A stretch of DNA of 64,000 nucleotides from Filimonas zeae (GCF_014641615.1 NZ_BMIB01000001.1:248769-312768); one strand, 5' to 3'; shown: positions 18,479-27,957, counted from the stretch's first letter. A program made the numbers and translations. The notes: a model not told the origin generated them from the letters alone.

Positions 18479-19333
18479 ATGAAACTGATTCGATTCGGCG
18501 AACTGAATAAGGAAAAAGCAGCGGTGCTGCTGGATGGCAAAGTATATGATGTATCGGCCATTAACGAAGATTACAATGAGCAGTTTTTTGAAACAGGTGG
18601 TCTGGAGCGATTGAAAGCTTTTGTTGAAAAGAATCGTGCTTCCTTAGTGGAAGTACCGGCTGGTGTGCGCCTGGGTAGCCCTGTAGCACGCCCTTCCAAA
18701 ATAGTATGTATTGGCTTAAACTATGCCGACCATGCTAAGGAAACCGGTGCTGCCTTGCCTCCGGAGCCGGTAGTGTTTATGAAATCTACTACGGCCCTTT
18801 GCGGTCCGCAAGACAATATTATGATTCCCCGTAATTCCGTAAAAACCGATTGGGAAGTGGAACTGGCGGTAGTAATAGGAAAGAAAGCTTCTTATGTAGA
18901 CGAAGCAGAGGCGCTGGATTATGTGGCCGGATATACATTACATAACGATGTAAGCGAAAGAGAATTTCAGATAGAGCGCAACGGTACCTGGGATAAAGGG
19001 AAAGGTTGTGATACGTTTGCCCCTATGGGGCCCTGGCTGGTTACTAAAGATGAAGTGGCAGATGTGGATAGCCTGCGTTTGTGGCTTACGGTGAATGATG
19101 TGAAGATGCAGGATGGCAACACTTCCAACTTCATTTTCAAAATACCTTTTCTGGTATCGTATGTGAGCCAGTTTATGACGCTGTTACCGGGTGATGTAAT
19201 TTCTACCGGTACCCCTGCTGGTGTGGGCCTGGGTATGAACCCTCAGGTATACCTGAAAGCAGGTGATGTGGTAAAGCTGGGCATTGATGGCCTGGGCGAA
19301 GCGGAACAGAAAGTAGTGGCCTGGAAAAAATAA
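18479..19333 (+). CDS. FAH-family hydrolase, probable 2,4-diketo-3-deoxy-L-fuconate/rhamnonate hydrolase
   Basis: A 284-residue fumarylacetoacetate-hydrolase-family enzyme. It splits a 2,4-diketo-3-deoxy sugar acid into pyruvate and L-lactate, which makes the pathway end without aldehyde release. The conserved IVCIGLNYADHAKETG, the metal-binding Glu pair in DWEVELAVVIG, and the STGTPAGVG loop are present. It lies 13 bp after the SDR that would make its substrate and 6 bp before the lactonase. The same trio occurs in characterised L-fucose (Xanthomonas) and L-rhamnose (Sphingomonas) oxidative pathways, so either sugar is possible. Confidence 0.85.
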   Translation: MKLIRFGELNKEKAAVLLDGKVYDVSAINEDYNEQFFETGGLERLKAFVEKNRASLVEVPAGVRLGSPVARPSKIVCIGLNYADHAKETGAALPPEPVVFMKSTTALCGPQDNIMIPRNSVKTDWEVELAVVIGKKASYVDEAEALDYVAGYTLHNDVSEREFQIERNGTWDKGKGCDTFAPMGPWLVTKDEVADVDSLRLWLTVNDVKMQDGNTSNFIFKIPFLVSYVSQFMTLLPGDVISTGTPAGVGLGMNPQVYLKAGDVVKLGIDGLGEAEQKVVAWKK

Positions 19334-19339
19334 AGCAAC

Positions 19340-20176
19340 ATGTCTTTACGTATAGATGCGCATCAGCACTTCTGGCAGTTTGATCCCGTACGGGATAGCT
19401 GGATTACCGATGATATGAAGGTGATACAGCGGGACTTTTTAGCAAAAGACCTGCACCCGGTGCTGGAAGCGAACGGGTTTGACGGCTGTGTACTGGTACA
19501 GGCGGATCAGTCAGAGGCCCAGAACGATTTTATGCTGCAGCAGGCTGCCAATGCACCTTTTATCAAAGGCATTGTGGGTTGGGTAGATTTACAATCGCCC
19601 GATGTACAGCAACGGCTGGAGTATTACCGTCAGTTCCCGCTGATAAAAGGATTCAGGCATGTATTACAGGGCGAGGCTGACAGGCAACTGATGCTGCGCC
19701 CGGCTTTTATGAAGGGTATAGCAGCTTTACAGTCGCATCCCTATACGTATGATATATTAATATTTCCTGATCAGCTGCCTTATATCCCTCAACTGGTAGA
19801 AGCCTTTCCCCATCTGCGTTTTGTAATAGATCATATCGCCAAGCCGCTGATAAAAAAAGGAGAGGTGGCAGACTGGAAAAAAGATATGGAAGCCGTGGCC
19901 CGCTACCCGAATGTATATTGTAAAGTATCGGGCATGGTAACAGAGGCCGACTGGCAACGCTGGACGGAAGCTGATTTTACACCTTATCTGGATGTAGTAA
20001 CCGGTGCATTTGGAATGCAGCGGTTGCTGTACGGATCTGACTGGCCGGTGTGCCTGGTGGCAGGTTCGTACGAAAGAATGCTGGGTATTGTGCAGGCTTA
20101 TTATGCACGCTTTTCTGCAGAGGAACAGGCGGCATTTTTCGGCGGCAACGCTACCCGTTTTTATCAACTAGCTTAA
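19340..20176 (+). CDS. Amidohydrolase-family sugar lactonase
   Basis: A 278-residue COG3618-type amidohydrolase, the family of L-fucono-1,5-lactonase and L-rhamnono-lactonase. The N-terminal metal motif DAHQHFW, the catalytic GFRHVLQ segment, IDHIAKP and the terminal YGSDWPVC Asp are all visible, so the active site looks complete. It would hydrolyse the lactone produced by the next gene's dehydrogenase. Spacing of 6 bp upstream and 11 bp downstream places it firmly in the operon. Confidence 0.85.
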   Translation: MSLRIDAHQHFWQFDPVRDSWITDDMKVIQRDFLAKDLHPVLEANGFDGCVLVQADQSEAQNDFMLQQAANAPFIKGIVGWVDLQSPDVQQRLEYYRQFPLIKGFRHVLQGEADRQLMLRPAFMKGIAALQSHPYTYDILIFPDQLPYIPQLVEAFPHLRFVIDHIAKPLIKKGEVADWKKDMEAVARYPNVYCKVSGMVTEADWQRWTEADFTPYLDVVTGAFGMQRLLYGSDWPVCLVAGSYERMLGIVQAYYARFSAEEQAAFFGGNATRFYQLA

Positions 20177-20187
20177 TCAGATCAGTT

Positions 20188-20976
20188 ATGGATCTTCAAT
20201 TAAAAGATAAAGTCATCATTGTAACCGGTGGCGCCAAAGGAATAGGAGAAGGTATTGTAAAAGTACTGGCGGCAGAAGGCGCTATTCCCGTGGTAGTAGG
20301 CCGTAAGGCAGAAGACAACCTGGTAGTAGTACGCGCCGTAGAAGCGGCTGGTGGCAAAGCTTACCAGGTAGCTGCGGAACTGAGTGTGCCGGCTGAGTGC
20401 GAGAAAGCCGTAAAAGAAGTGATTGCACAGCTGGGGCGTATTGATGGCCTGGTGAATAATGCGGGTGTAAACGATGGGGTAGGCCTGGAGCATGGTAATT
20501 ATGAGCGGTTTATGGAAAGCTTGCATAAGAACGTGGTGCACTATTATCTGATGGCGCATTATGCTTTGCCTGAGCTGAAAAAAACAAAAGGTGCTATTGT
20601 AAATATTACTTCCAAAACAGCAGAAACCGGCCAGGGTAATACCTCTGCGTATGCTGCTGCCAACGGAGGCCGTAATGCTTTAACCCGCGAGTGGGCAGTG
20701 GAACTGCTTAAATATGGTATACGTGTAAACGCAGTAGTGGTGGCTGAATGCTGGACACCTGCTTATGATACGTGGATTAAAACCCTGAGCAATCCGGAAG
20801 AAAAGCTGAAAGAGATTAACGGTAAAATTCCGTTGGAAAACAGAATGACTACTGCAGAAGAGCTGGCTAATACCACTGCTTTTCTGTTATCAGAAAGATC
20901 CAGTCACACTACCGGTCAGCTGATACATGTTGACGGAGGATATGTGCACCTGGACAGGGCACTTGCAAACGCATAG
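20188..20976 (+). CDS. SDR oxidoreductase, putative L-fucose/L-rhamnose 1-dehydrogenase
   Basis: A 262-residue SDR beginning MDLQLKDKVIIVTGGAKGIG. It is similar to L-fucose dehydrogenases that make the 1,5-lactone, the first oxidation of the pathway. The start is the ATG at 20188; the frame is open upstream within the lactonase gene, but that part is not SDR-like. Oddly, the catalytic Tyr is followed four residues later by Asn instead of Lys (SAYAAANGGRNAL; codon AAC), while the Ser (NITSK) is present. This may be a family feature or may alter activity. If inactive, the Zn-dehydrogenase next door could take over this step. Confidence 0.78.
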   Translation: MDLQLKDKVIIVTGGAKGIGEGIVKVLAAEGAIPVVVGRKAEDNLVVVRAVEAAGGKAYQVAAELSVPAECEKAVKEVIAQLGRIDGLVNNAGVNDGVGLEHGNYERFMESLHKNVVHYYLMAHYALPELKKTKGAIVNITSKTAETGQGNTSAYAAANGGRNALTREWAVELLKYGIRVNAVVVAECWTPAYDTWIKTLSNPEEKLKEINGKIPLENRMTTAEELANTTAFLLSERSSHTTGQLIHVDGGYVHLDRALANA

Positions 20977-21000
20977 AAAACAGAAAGGAGAGAAATTAGT

Positions 21001-22014
21001 ATGAAGGCTTTAGTCTGCACCACACCCGGCAGTTTTGAATATCAGGAAACAGCTGTACCGGTACCTGCCCCGGGCGAAGTATTGTTACGTATTAAACGTA
21101 TTGGCATTTGCGGTACCGACCTGCATGCTTTTGAAGGTACGCAGCCTTTTTTTGCATACCCGCGTATACTGGGCCATGAGCTGGCTGCGGAGATTGCAGA
21201 TGCCAATGGTGCGGAAGGTTTTGCACCCGGTGATGCGGTAACGCTTATTCCTTATTTTAACTGCGGTAACTGTATTGCCTGCAGACGAGGTTTACCCAAT
21301 TGCTGTACCAGCATTAAGGTGTGTGGCGTACATATAGATGGTGGCATGCGGGAATACCTGAACGTACCTGCTTATTCGCTGATTAAAGGTGAAGGCCTTT
21401 CGTTTGATGAACTGGCTCTGGTAGAACCGCTGGCTATTGGTGCCCACGGTGTACGCCGTGCCGGTGTGGAAGCCGGTGAGTTTGTACTGGTAATTGGTGC
21501 CGGCCCCATTGGTTTAGGCATTGCTGAGTTTGCATGTATTGCAGGCGGGCAGGTAATTGTAATGGATATTAACGAAAACCGTTTACAGTTTTGTAAAGAG
21601 AAACTGGGCATTACCCATGTGGTAAACGCTGCCGCGGCAGATGTAACAGAACAGTTGCAGCAGATTACCGGTAATGATATGCCTACGGTGGTAATAGATG
21701 CTACCGGTAGCTTAAAGGCTATTAATAATGCTTTTCAATATATGGCACATGGCGCGCGGTATGTGCTGGTAGGTTTGCAAAAAGGCGATATCAGTTTCAG
21801 TCATCCTGAATTTCATAAAAGGGAGGCCACGCTGATGAGCAGCCGTAATGCTACCCGTGAAGATTTTAATCATGTAATGGCCTCTATGAAACAGGGCCTG
21901 GTTAACCCCGCTACCTATATAACCCATCGTGTTGATTTTGAGCAAACTGCACAGGAGTTTGCCGGTTGGTTAAATCCGGCGAACGGTGTAATTAAGGCGA
22001 TGGTTACCTGCTAA
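21001..22014 (+). CDS. Zinc-dependent medium-chain dehydrogenase
   Basis: A 337-residue MDR enzyme of the sorbitol/L-galactonate/L-threonine dehydrogenase type. The catalytic zinc ligands are visible (CGTDLHAFEG, GHE), as is the structural-zinc cluster with four Cys (CGNCIACRRGLPNC), and the Rossmann motif GAGPIG is near residue 165. It ends the deoxysugar operon, 24 bp after the SDR. It could oxidise L-fucose, L-galactose or another pectin-derived polyol or sugar acid, or replace the SDR with the altered active site. Exact substrate cannot be read from sequence. Confidence 0.8.
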   Translation: MKALVCTTPGSFEYQETAVPVPAPGEVLLRIKRIGICGTDLHAFEGTQPFFAYPRILGHELAAEIADANGAEGFAPGDAVTLIPYFNCGNCIACRRGLPNCCTSIKVCGVHIDGGMREYLNVPAYSLIKGEGLSFDELALVEPLAIGAHGVRRAGVEAGEFVLVIGAGPIGLGIAEFACIAGGQVIVMDINENRLQFCKEKLGITHVVNAAAADVTEQLQQITGNDMPTVVIDATGSLKAINNAFQYMAHGARYVLVGLQKGDISFSHPEFHKREATLMSSRNATREDFNHVMASMKQGLVNPATYITHRVDFEQTAQEFAGWLNPANGVIKAMVTC

Positions 22015-22037
22015 TCGCCGCTTTTTAGCGGTGATGG

Positions 22038-22082
22038 CAGGATGCAGCAGGACAGTTGAAGAAAACCCGACTCCTATCTTTA
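22038..22082 (+). promoter_or_regulatory. Conserved promoter module upstream of FAS1/Sus block B
   Basis: CAGGA (22038-22042) and CAGGACAGTTGA (22048-22059) are direct repeats with 10-bp period; TATCTTTA (22075-22082) follows after 15 nt. The TTG and the TAnnTTTA box match the Bacteroidota promoter form. The same module with identical spacing occurs at 63440-63484, upstream of a paralogous gene. The repeat is a likely activator site touching the -33 element. Confidence 0.7.
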
Positions 22083-22437
22083 CTTTGTCAAGGAAATGTT
22101 ATAAATATGAATTTGACGGTATTCGATTGCGATTGTGAGACCCAAACTATTTCTTAACTGCTTTATCAACTGTTTTGCTGTATGAATTGTAAAAGTACTT
22201 CCCGAACAAAGAATGAATGGCTGATAAGGTCGTCGTACAGGCGATGCTTTTCTGTTTCCGTAATGGACTATAGCGGCCGGAACTGCTGTTAAACCTGCGC
22301 AGGCAGGTGTTGCAGTTTATTGCTACCCCGTAGTGAAAAGGGATTGTTGTGCGTATGACTGAGGGTATTCCGTATGCCGTCCTGGCAATGTTGTGTACTT
22401 ATACTATCAATATTTCAATTTTTACACTGTTTGCATT
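22083..22437 (+). other. Long 5' leader of the FAS1/Sus block B operon
   Basis: If the module above is the promoter, the transcript has a leader of about 350 nt before the ATG at 22438. It holds a 16-codon open frame (22107-22157, MNLTVFDCDCETQTIS) that may be a leader peptide or chance. I saw no known riboswitch and no strong similarity to the second leader at 63485-63810. Confidence 0.4.
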
Positions 22438-24630
22438 ATGAACAGATTTTTCCGAAGCTTGCTGTTGCTGTCAGCCATATCCTGTTTGGCGGTAAACTGC
22501 CGTAAGAAGATATGGGATGACTACTACGGCCGCCCTGAATCCCTGGAGCCTCCTATTTACCAGGTACTGCAATCCAAAGCAAATTTTAAAACTTTACTGG
22601 CCTGTATAGACAAGGCAGGGTATACCAAAACCTTAAACAGTGCGGGATACTGGACCTTGTTTGCGCCCACCGATTCTGCTTTTGCCGTGTATCTGCAGCA
22701 GTCTGGCATTGGAAGCGTTGACAAGATGACGGAAGCCACTGCACAGCAGATTGTGCGTTTTTGCCTGGTATACAATGCTTTTAACACCGACCGGCTGGAT
22801 GATTACCAAAGTAACGCAGGTTGGGTGGCAGACAATGCCTTCCGCCGCCGTACTGCTTATTACGATTTGTTTGATACGGTGGTGCTGAACGGTACCAGCA
22901 TGGTTACTGTTGCTTCTAACAGAAATGCCGGTTACAGTTCTGCAGATAATAACAATAAGTATATTACTTATTTTACCGATGCTTATTTTAAAGCAAAGGG
23001 CATAACAGATGCTGATTATAAATACTTCTATCCCAATTCAGTTTACAGGGGATTAAACGTAATGGATGCTGCTATTACGCAAACCAATATTCCTGCTGAA
23101 AACGGGGTGATTCACGTGGTAGATAAAGTGTTGCAATCGCAACCCTCTATTGAGCAGCACCTGGAAGCGCAAGGCAGATACAGCGTGTTCCGCGGTCTGC
23201 TGGAGCGCTATACTACCAGCTATGTGGAAAGCCTGGAAGCAACCGACCGCTACAATGTGCTGTATGGCGGAAACAGTAAAGTATCTATTAAATTTTACAC
23301 GCCTTTGCTGGGCTTTTCTCCCAATAACGAAAACTATCTGAAAGCGCAGGATAACGACGGACAATCTAACTGCTGGACAATGTTTGCGCCGGAGAATGAT
23401 GTACTGGTGCCTTACCTGAAGAATGTAGTACTGGAGCATTATAACCGTGATACGGCCAATTTAAACAGAGTACCTATAAATGTGTTGCTTGATCTGTTAA
23501 ACTCCTACATGTATCAGATGCCTGTATGGCCTACCCAGTTTGCCAAGTCAGGTAACTTTTTAGGGGAAGAGCCACGTTTTAACTCCGCTTCTGATATTAT
23601 AGAAAAGCGGGTTTTAAGTAACGGATTTTTTTATGGAACTAAAAAGGCGCAGGAAACCAATAACTTTTCTACGGTGTTTGGCCGTCCTTACCTCGATCCT
23701 TCCTACTCATTAATGTCGCGCTTACTGGAGGGGGAACTGAAACAGCTGATTACCAACCCTAAGATAAAATACGATTTATTTATGATGTCGGATGCGGCCA
23801 TCCGGAATCTGGGTTTTGACTGGGACTCCAAATCGAATGCGTGGGTAGCTACCAGAACAGGTATGCTGGGCGCAGGCGATCCTAAAGGTACGCTGATGCG
23901 TATTATTAATCATTGTGTGGTGCCACGTCGTTCACGTCCGTTCAATCCGCTTTCCGGTCAGGGTATTGTAGAAGGTAATGGCGGTGAAATGTTCCGTTAC
24001 GACAATGGTAAAGTATATGCGGCAGGAAACATAGACAGCAGCCGCCCGGTTACTATAACCCAAACGGTACCCATGAATAACGGGAATGTATATTATACCG
24101 ATGGGTTGCTGTACTTCTCTGCCAAGCCTGTAGGTAAAAGGCTGGAAGAGCTTGCGGCCTCTCCCTCTTCTCCTTACTACAGTTTTTTTCAGTATCTGAA
24201 AAATTCAACTTTATATAATGCCGGCACTTCTGCTATATCAGGCGTTGCACTGGGCTTTATAGGGTCTTTCCTTATTCCGGATAATGCCGCTATTGCGGCG
24301 GCTGTAAGCGACAAGCTATTGCCGGCAGTAGTTAACCCAACGGATGCAGCAGATAAAGAAAAGGTGGCCCGGTTTATTCAATACCACATTATTAAAAAAT
24401 CGGTGATTGCCAATGGCACACAGGATGCCAGCAGCGCAGAAACATTGTACCGCTCACTGCAAACAGATAGAGTAGGGTATGTGGTAATACACGATCCTGC
24501 AAATGACGCCAGCCTTTCGTTTACCGATGACCGCGAACGTAATATCAGTATTGACCCGGCTAATAGCTATGTGCTGGCTGACAGGATTATCATTCATTCG
24601 TTGAAAGGTTACCTGTATTATCAAAATTAA
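22438..24630 (+). CDS. Multi-FAS1 (fasciclin) lipoprotein, first in block B
   Basis: A 730-residue lipoprotein with a signal peptide and Cys lipobox (LAVNC, residue 21). Four fasciclin-like segments can be traced: about 35-240 (with TLFAPTDSAF and the H2-like NGVIHVVDKVL), 245-440 (TMFAPENDV), 440-530 (LFMMSDAAI) and 580-730 (ending VLADRIIIHSL). FAS1 domains mediate adhesion and carbohydrate or protein contacts. The start is the ATG at 22438, which begins the signal peptide. It is 21 bp from susC, so it is part of the surface glycan apparatus. A close paralogue of its first 63 residues begins at 63811. Confidence 0.85.
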   Translation: MNRFFRSLLLLSAISCLAVNCRKKIWDDYYGRPESLEPPIYQVLQSKANFKTLLACIDKAGYTKTLNSAGYWTLFAPTDSAFAVYLQQSGIGSVDKMTEATAQQIVRFCLVYNAFNTDRLDDYQSNAGWVADNAFRRRTAYYDLFDTVVLNGTSMVTVASNRNAGYSSADNNNKYITYFTDAYFKAKGITDADYKYFYPNSVYRGLNVMDAAITQTNIPAENGVIHVVDKVLQSQPSIEQHLEAQGRYSVFRGLLERYTTSYVESLEATDRYNVLYGGNSKVSIKFYTPLLGFSPNNENYLKAQDNDGQSNCWTMFAPENDVLVPYLKNVVLEHYNRDTANLNRVPINVLLDLLNSYMYQMPVWPTQFAKSGNFLGEEPRFNSASDIIEKRVLSNGFFYGTKKAQETNNFSTVFGRPYLDPSYSLMSRLLEGELKQLITNPKIKYDLFMMSDAAIRNLGFDWDSKSNAWVATRTGMLGAGDPKGTLMRIINHCVVPRRSRPFNPLSGQGIVEGNGGEMFRYDNGKVYAAGNIDSSRPVTITQTVPMNNGNVYYTDGLLYFSAKPVGKRLEELAASPSSPYYSFFQYLKNSTLYNAGTSAISGVALGFIGSFLIPDNAAIAAAVSDKLLPAVVNPTDAADKEKVARFIQYHIIKKSVIANGTQDASSAETLYRSLQTDRVGYVVIHDPANDASLSFTDDRERNISIDPANSYVLADRIIIHSLKGYLYYQN

Positions 24631-24651
24631 TTACTCAGACAACATTCGGAT

Positions 24652-27600
24652 ATGACTAAAATATTTACCACTGCTGTTTGTTTGTTATTGCTGGTGGCGG
24701 AATCCAGGATGGCGGTTGCGCAGACAAACCCCTCTGCAACCCAGGCTGCCTTTATAGTAAGGGGTAAGGTAACGGACGGTAAGGAGAAAACACCCATTGA
24801 AGGTGTACTGGTGGCCGAGATGGATAAGGAAGATCGCATAGTTAAAGGTGTTACCACGGATATTGAAGGTAACTATGCGCTTAAAATGTCTAATCCTAAA
24901 AACCGTATTTCTGTTTCTTTTATTGGTTATAAAACGGAAACGTTTGCAACAGGCGGTAAAACAGTACACAATATATCCTTGAGCCATACCGGCAAAGACA
25001 TGGATGAAGTAATTGTGGTATCTGACAAAAAGACCAACAACGGTATGATGTCGGTTTCTGATAAATACAGAACCACTGCTGCTGCTTCTATCAGCGCCAA
25101 GGAAATGGAAGAGATGCAGGCCAGCTCTATAGATCAGGCTTTACAAGGGCGTTTACCAGGTGTGGATATCACGGCTTCTTCCGGTGATCCGGGTGCAGCA
25201 TTGTCTATTAAAATACGTGGTACTTCTTCCATTAACTCCAGCGATAATCCGCTGATTGTGGTAGATGGTATGCCTTACGAAACTACCGTACCGCCCGATT
25301 TTAACTTTGGAACAGCAGATGAACAGGGCTACGCTGCGTTATTAAATATTGCGCCTTCGGACATTAAAGATATTACCGTATTAAAAGATGCTGCTGCAAC
25401 CGCTGTATGGGGTTCGCAGGCAGCGAGCGGTGTATTGATTATCAATACCAAAAGAGGTACAGTGAGCCCCCCCACACTTACCTACACCATGAAGGCGTCT
25501 ATCAGTAAAGCACAGAAGAATATTCCCATGCTGAATGGCGATCAGTATTCTATGCTGGTGCCTGAAATGGTGATGAACAGAAATGGTGTGCCGTTGAATA
25601 CACAAACACAGAAAGAGTTTTCTTACGATCCTACTGATCCTTACTGGTATTACAACTACAGTAATAATACCGATTGGGTAAAGGCAGTGACCCGTTTGGG
25701 TACGGTGCAGGATCATAACCTGAGTATGACAGGTGGTGGCCAGAAAGCGCGTTACTTTGTATCAGTAGGTTATTTTGACTACAAGGGTGTAACGGTGGGC
25801 ACCGGTTTATCCCGCATCAATACCCGTATTAACCTGGATTATAACGTGAGCGACCGTATTAAGTTCCGCACCGATCTGGCGTATACGCATACCGATAACG
25901 CACGCAACTACGTAAACAGCAACGATAACGCAGATAACATCCGCAACATCGCCTATCTTAAGTTGCCTAACATGTCTATTTACGAATATGACAAGTTTGG
26001 TAACCTTACACCTAACTATTTCTCTCCACCAGGCAATATACAAGGGCAGTATGCGGGCACATATAACCCGGTTGCCATGGCTAATGCGGCAGTTAACAAA
26101 ATCATCAGCCAGAGAGTAATTCCGCACTTTAATATCACCTACGATATCATTCCAAAAAAGCTGATGCTGACCAGCGATGTGCAGTTTGATATCAGCAACA
26201 ATAAAAACAACTCGTTTCTGCCGCAGGTAGCTACCGGCCGCCCATGGACAGAAACAGTAGTAAACAGGGCTTACGATGGCGATGCAGATGGTTTTAATGT
26301 AATTACCAAAACCAACCTGAGCTATACGCCCGTATTACCAGACAAGCATAACCTGATTATGTTTGCCTCTTTAATTACCAATGATAACAAATACGTTTCG
26401 CAGCAAGCCATTGTGTCTAACCTGGCATCGTCTGTATTGCAGGATCCTTCTGTACCCGGCCGTACTTCGGGCAATGGCTTAAACGTAGGCTCCAGCATTA
26501 CGCAAACCCGTTCGGTGGGTTTACTGCTGAACAGCCAGTACAGTTTTCTGAACCGTTATATTATTAACGCAAGCATCCGTGGCGATGGTAACTCCCGTTT
26601 CGGTCCTAATCACCGTTATGGCCTCTTCCCGGCAGTATCTACCCGCTGGCGTGCGGCTGACGAGCCTTTTATGAAGCCGACTAAGAAATGGCTGGACGAC
26701 TTAAGTGTGCGTGGTAGTTATGGCCATTCCGGTCGTGCACCCCGGTACGACTATGGATTTTATAACGCTTATTCTGCCTATGGTTATACGTACCTGGGCG
26801 AATCGGGTGTGTTTCCGGCATCTATGCGTTTGAACAACCTTACCTGGGAAACCAATAAGGGGCTTAACCTGGGCTTTAACCTGGTGGTATTGCAGCGCAG
26901 GTTAAATGTGGATGTAGATTTTTACAGAAACCGCATTACGGATATGTTTTATAGCGGCTTACAGATATCCTCTTTCACTGGCTTTAATGCAGTGGATATG
27001 AACGTGGGTACCATGGACAACCAGGGCTGGGAAGTAGGACTTACTGCTACCGTAATAAAGAAGAAAGATCTGATGGTGGATCTGAATTTCAACATATCGC
27101 ACAACGATAACCTTATACGTGAGATATCTGAATTTTATCCGAGAGAGCGCGGAAATATTGAAGCCAATGGACAATATAAGGCGTTACTACAGGAGAACAA
27201 CCCTTTCGGTTCTTTTTATGGATTTAAGTTTAAGGGCGTATACAAAGACCGCGAAGCTACTATTGCCCGCGATAAAAGTGGTAAGCCTATTGTAGGCCCC
27301 AACGGTCAAACTGTTTACCAGCGCTTTAACTATCCTAAGGTGGACTATGTGTTTCAACCGGGTGATGCTATGTATGAGGATATTAACCACGATGGTAATA
27401 TTGATTACATGGATGTGGTTTACCTGGGTAACAGCAACCCTAAGTTTACCGGTGGATTTGGAACTACTATTACGTATAAAAAGAATCTGAAACTAACGTT
27501 CTTCTTTAACTACCGTATGGGTGGCGATCTGATAAACGGCACCAAAATGAGTACTACTGCTATGTATAACTATAATAACCAGAGCACAGCAGTACTGAGA

Positions 27601-27939
27601 AGATGGCGTAAAGAAGGCGATATTACTGATATTCCAAGAGCATTGTATGGTACCGGTTACAACTGGCTGGGTAGCGACCGGTATGTAGAGGATGGTTCTT
27701 TTGTACGCTTCCGTACGGTTACCATGCGTTATACACTGCCTAAAACAGTAACAGACCGGCTGAGGCTGAAAATGGTGAGCGCTTACCTTACTGCGGAAAA
27801 CCTGTTTACGTTTACCCGCTATAGCGGCCAGGACCCTGAGGCTTCCCTCAAAGGCAGTGATCCGTTCCGTGTGGTAACAGATTACAGTATGACTCCACCT
27901 CCTTTTGTACTCACATTTGGTTTAACCACTACTTTCTAA
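24652..27939 (+). CDS. SusC/RagA-family TonB-dependent receptor (block B, first)
   Basis: A 1095-residue outer-membrane receptor with a signal peptide ending near residue 24 (MAVAQ). The carboxypeptidase-D-like domain (34-115) is followed by MDEVIVVSDKKT in place of the usual VVVGYG, then a plug (about 130-265, ITVLKDAAATAVWGSQAASGV) and a long beta-barrel. It is flanked 21 bp upstream by a FAS1 lipoprotein and 18 bp downstream by its SusD. The ligand is probably a pectin oligosaccharide, given the neighbouring GH28 and uronate genes. Confidence 0.95.
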   Translation: MTKIFTTAVCLLLLVAESRMAVAQTNPSATQAAFIVRGKVTDGKEKTPIEGVLVAEMDKEDRIVKGVTTDIEGNYALKMSNPKNRISVSFIGYKTETFATGGKTVHNISLSHTGKDMDEVIVVSDKKTNNGMMSVSDKYRTTAAASISAKEMEEMQASSIDQALQGRLPGVDITASSGDPGAALSIKIRGTSSINSSDNPLIVVDGMPYETTVPPDFNFGTADEQGYAALLNIAPSDIKDITVLKDAAATAVWGSQAASGVLIINTKRGTVSPPTLTYTMKASISKAQKNIPMLNGDQYSMLVPEMVMNRNGVPLNTQTQKEFSYDPTDPYWYYNYSNNTDWVKAVTRLGTVQDHNLSMTGGGQKARYFVSVGYFDYKGVTVGTGLSRINTRINLDYNVSDRIKFRTDLAYTHTDNARNYVNSNDNADNIRNIAYLKLPNMSIYEYDKFGNLTPNYFSPPGNIQGQYAGTYNPVAMANAAVNKIISQRVIPHFNITYDIIPKKLMLTSDVQFDISNNKNNSFLPQVATGRPWTETVVNRAYDGDADGFNVITKTNLSYTPVLPDKHNLIMFASLITNDNKYVSQQAIVSNLASSVLQDPSVPGRTSGNGLNVGSSITQTRSVGLLLNSQYSFLNRYIINASIRGDGNSRFGPNHRYGLFPAVSTRWRAADEPFMKPTKKWLDDLSVRGSYGHSGRAPRYDYGFYNAYSAYGYTYLGESGVFPASMRLNNLTWETNKGLNLGFNLVVLQRRLNVDVDFYRNRITDMFYSGLQISSFTGFNAVDMNVGTMDNQGWEVGLTATVIKKKDLMVDLNFNISHNDNLIREISEFYPRERGNIEANGQYKALLQENNPFGSFYGFKFKGVYKDREATIARDKSGKPIVGPNGQTVYQRFNYPKVDYVFQPGDAMYEDINHDGNIDYMDVVYLGNSNPKFTGGFGTTITYKKNLKLTFFFNYRMGGDLINGTKMSTTAMYNYNNQSTAVLRRWRKEGDITDIPRALYGTGYNWLGSDRYVEDGSFVRFRTVTMRYTLPKTVTDRLRLKMVSAYLTAENLFTFTRYSGQDPEASLKGSDPFRVVTDYSMTPPPFVLTFGLTTTF

Positions 27940-27957
27940 TTAACAAGTTCTGAAAAT

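Noticed and set aside
22014..22035. Hairpin at the end of the Zn-dehydrogenase gene as a terminator
   Set aside because: Stem of 8 bp has a G-T pair and its T run lies in the loop, with no T tract afterwards.
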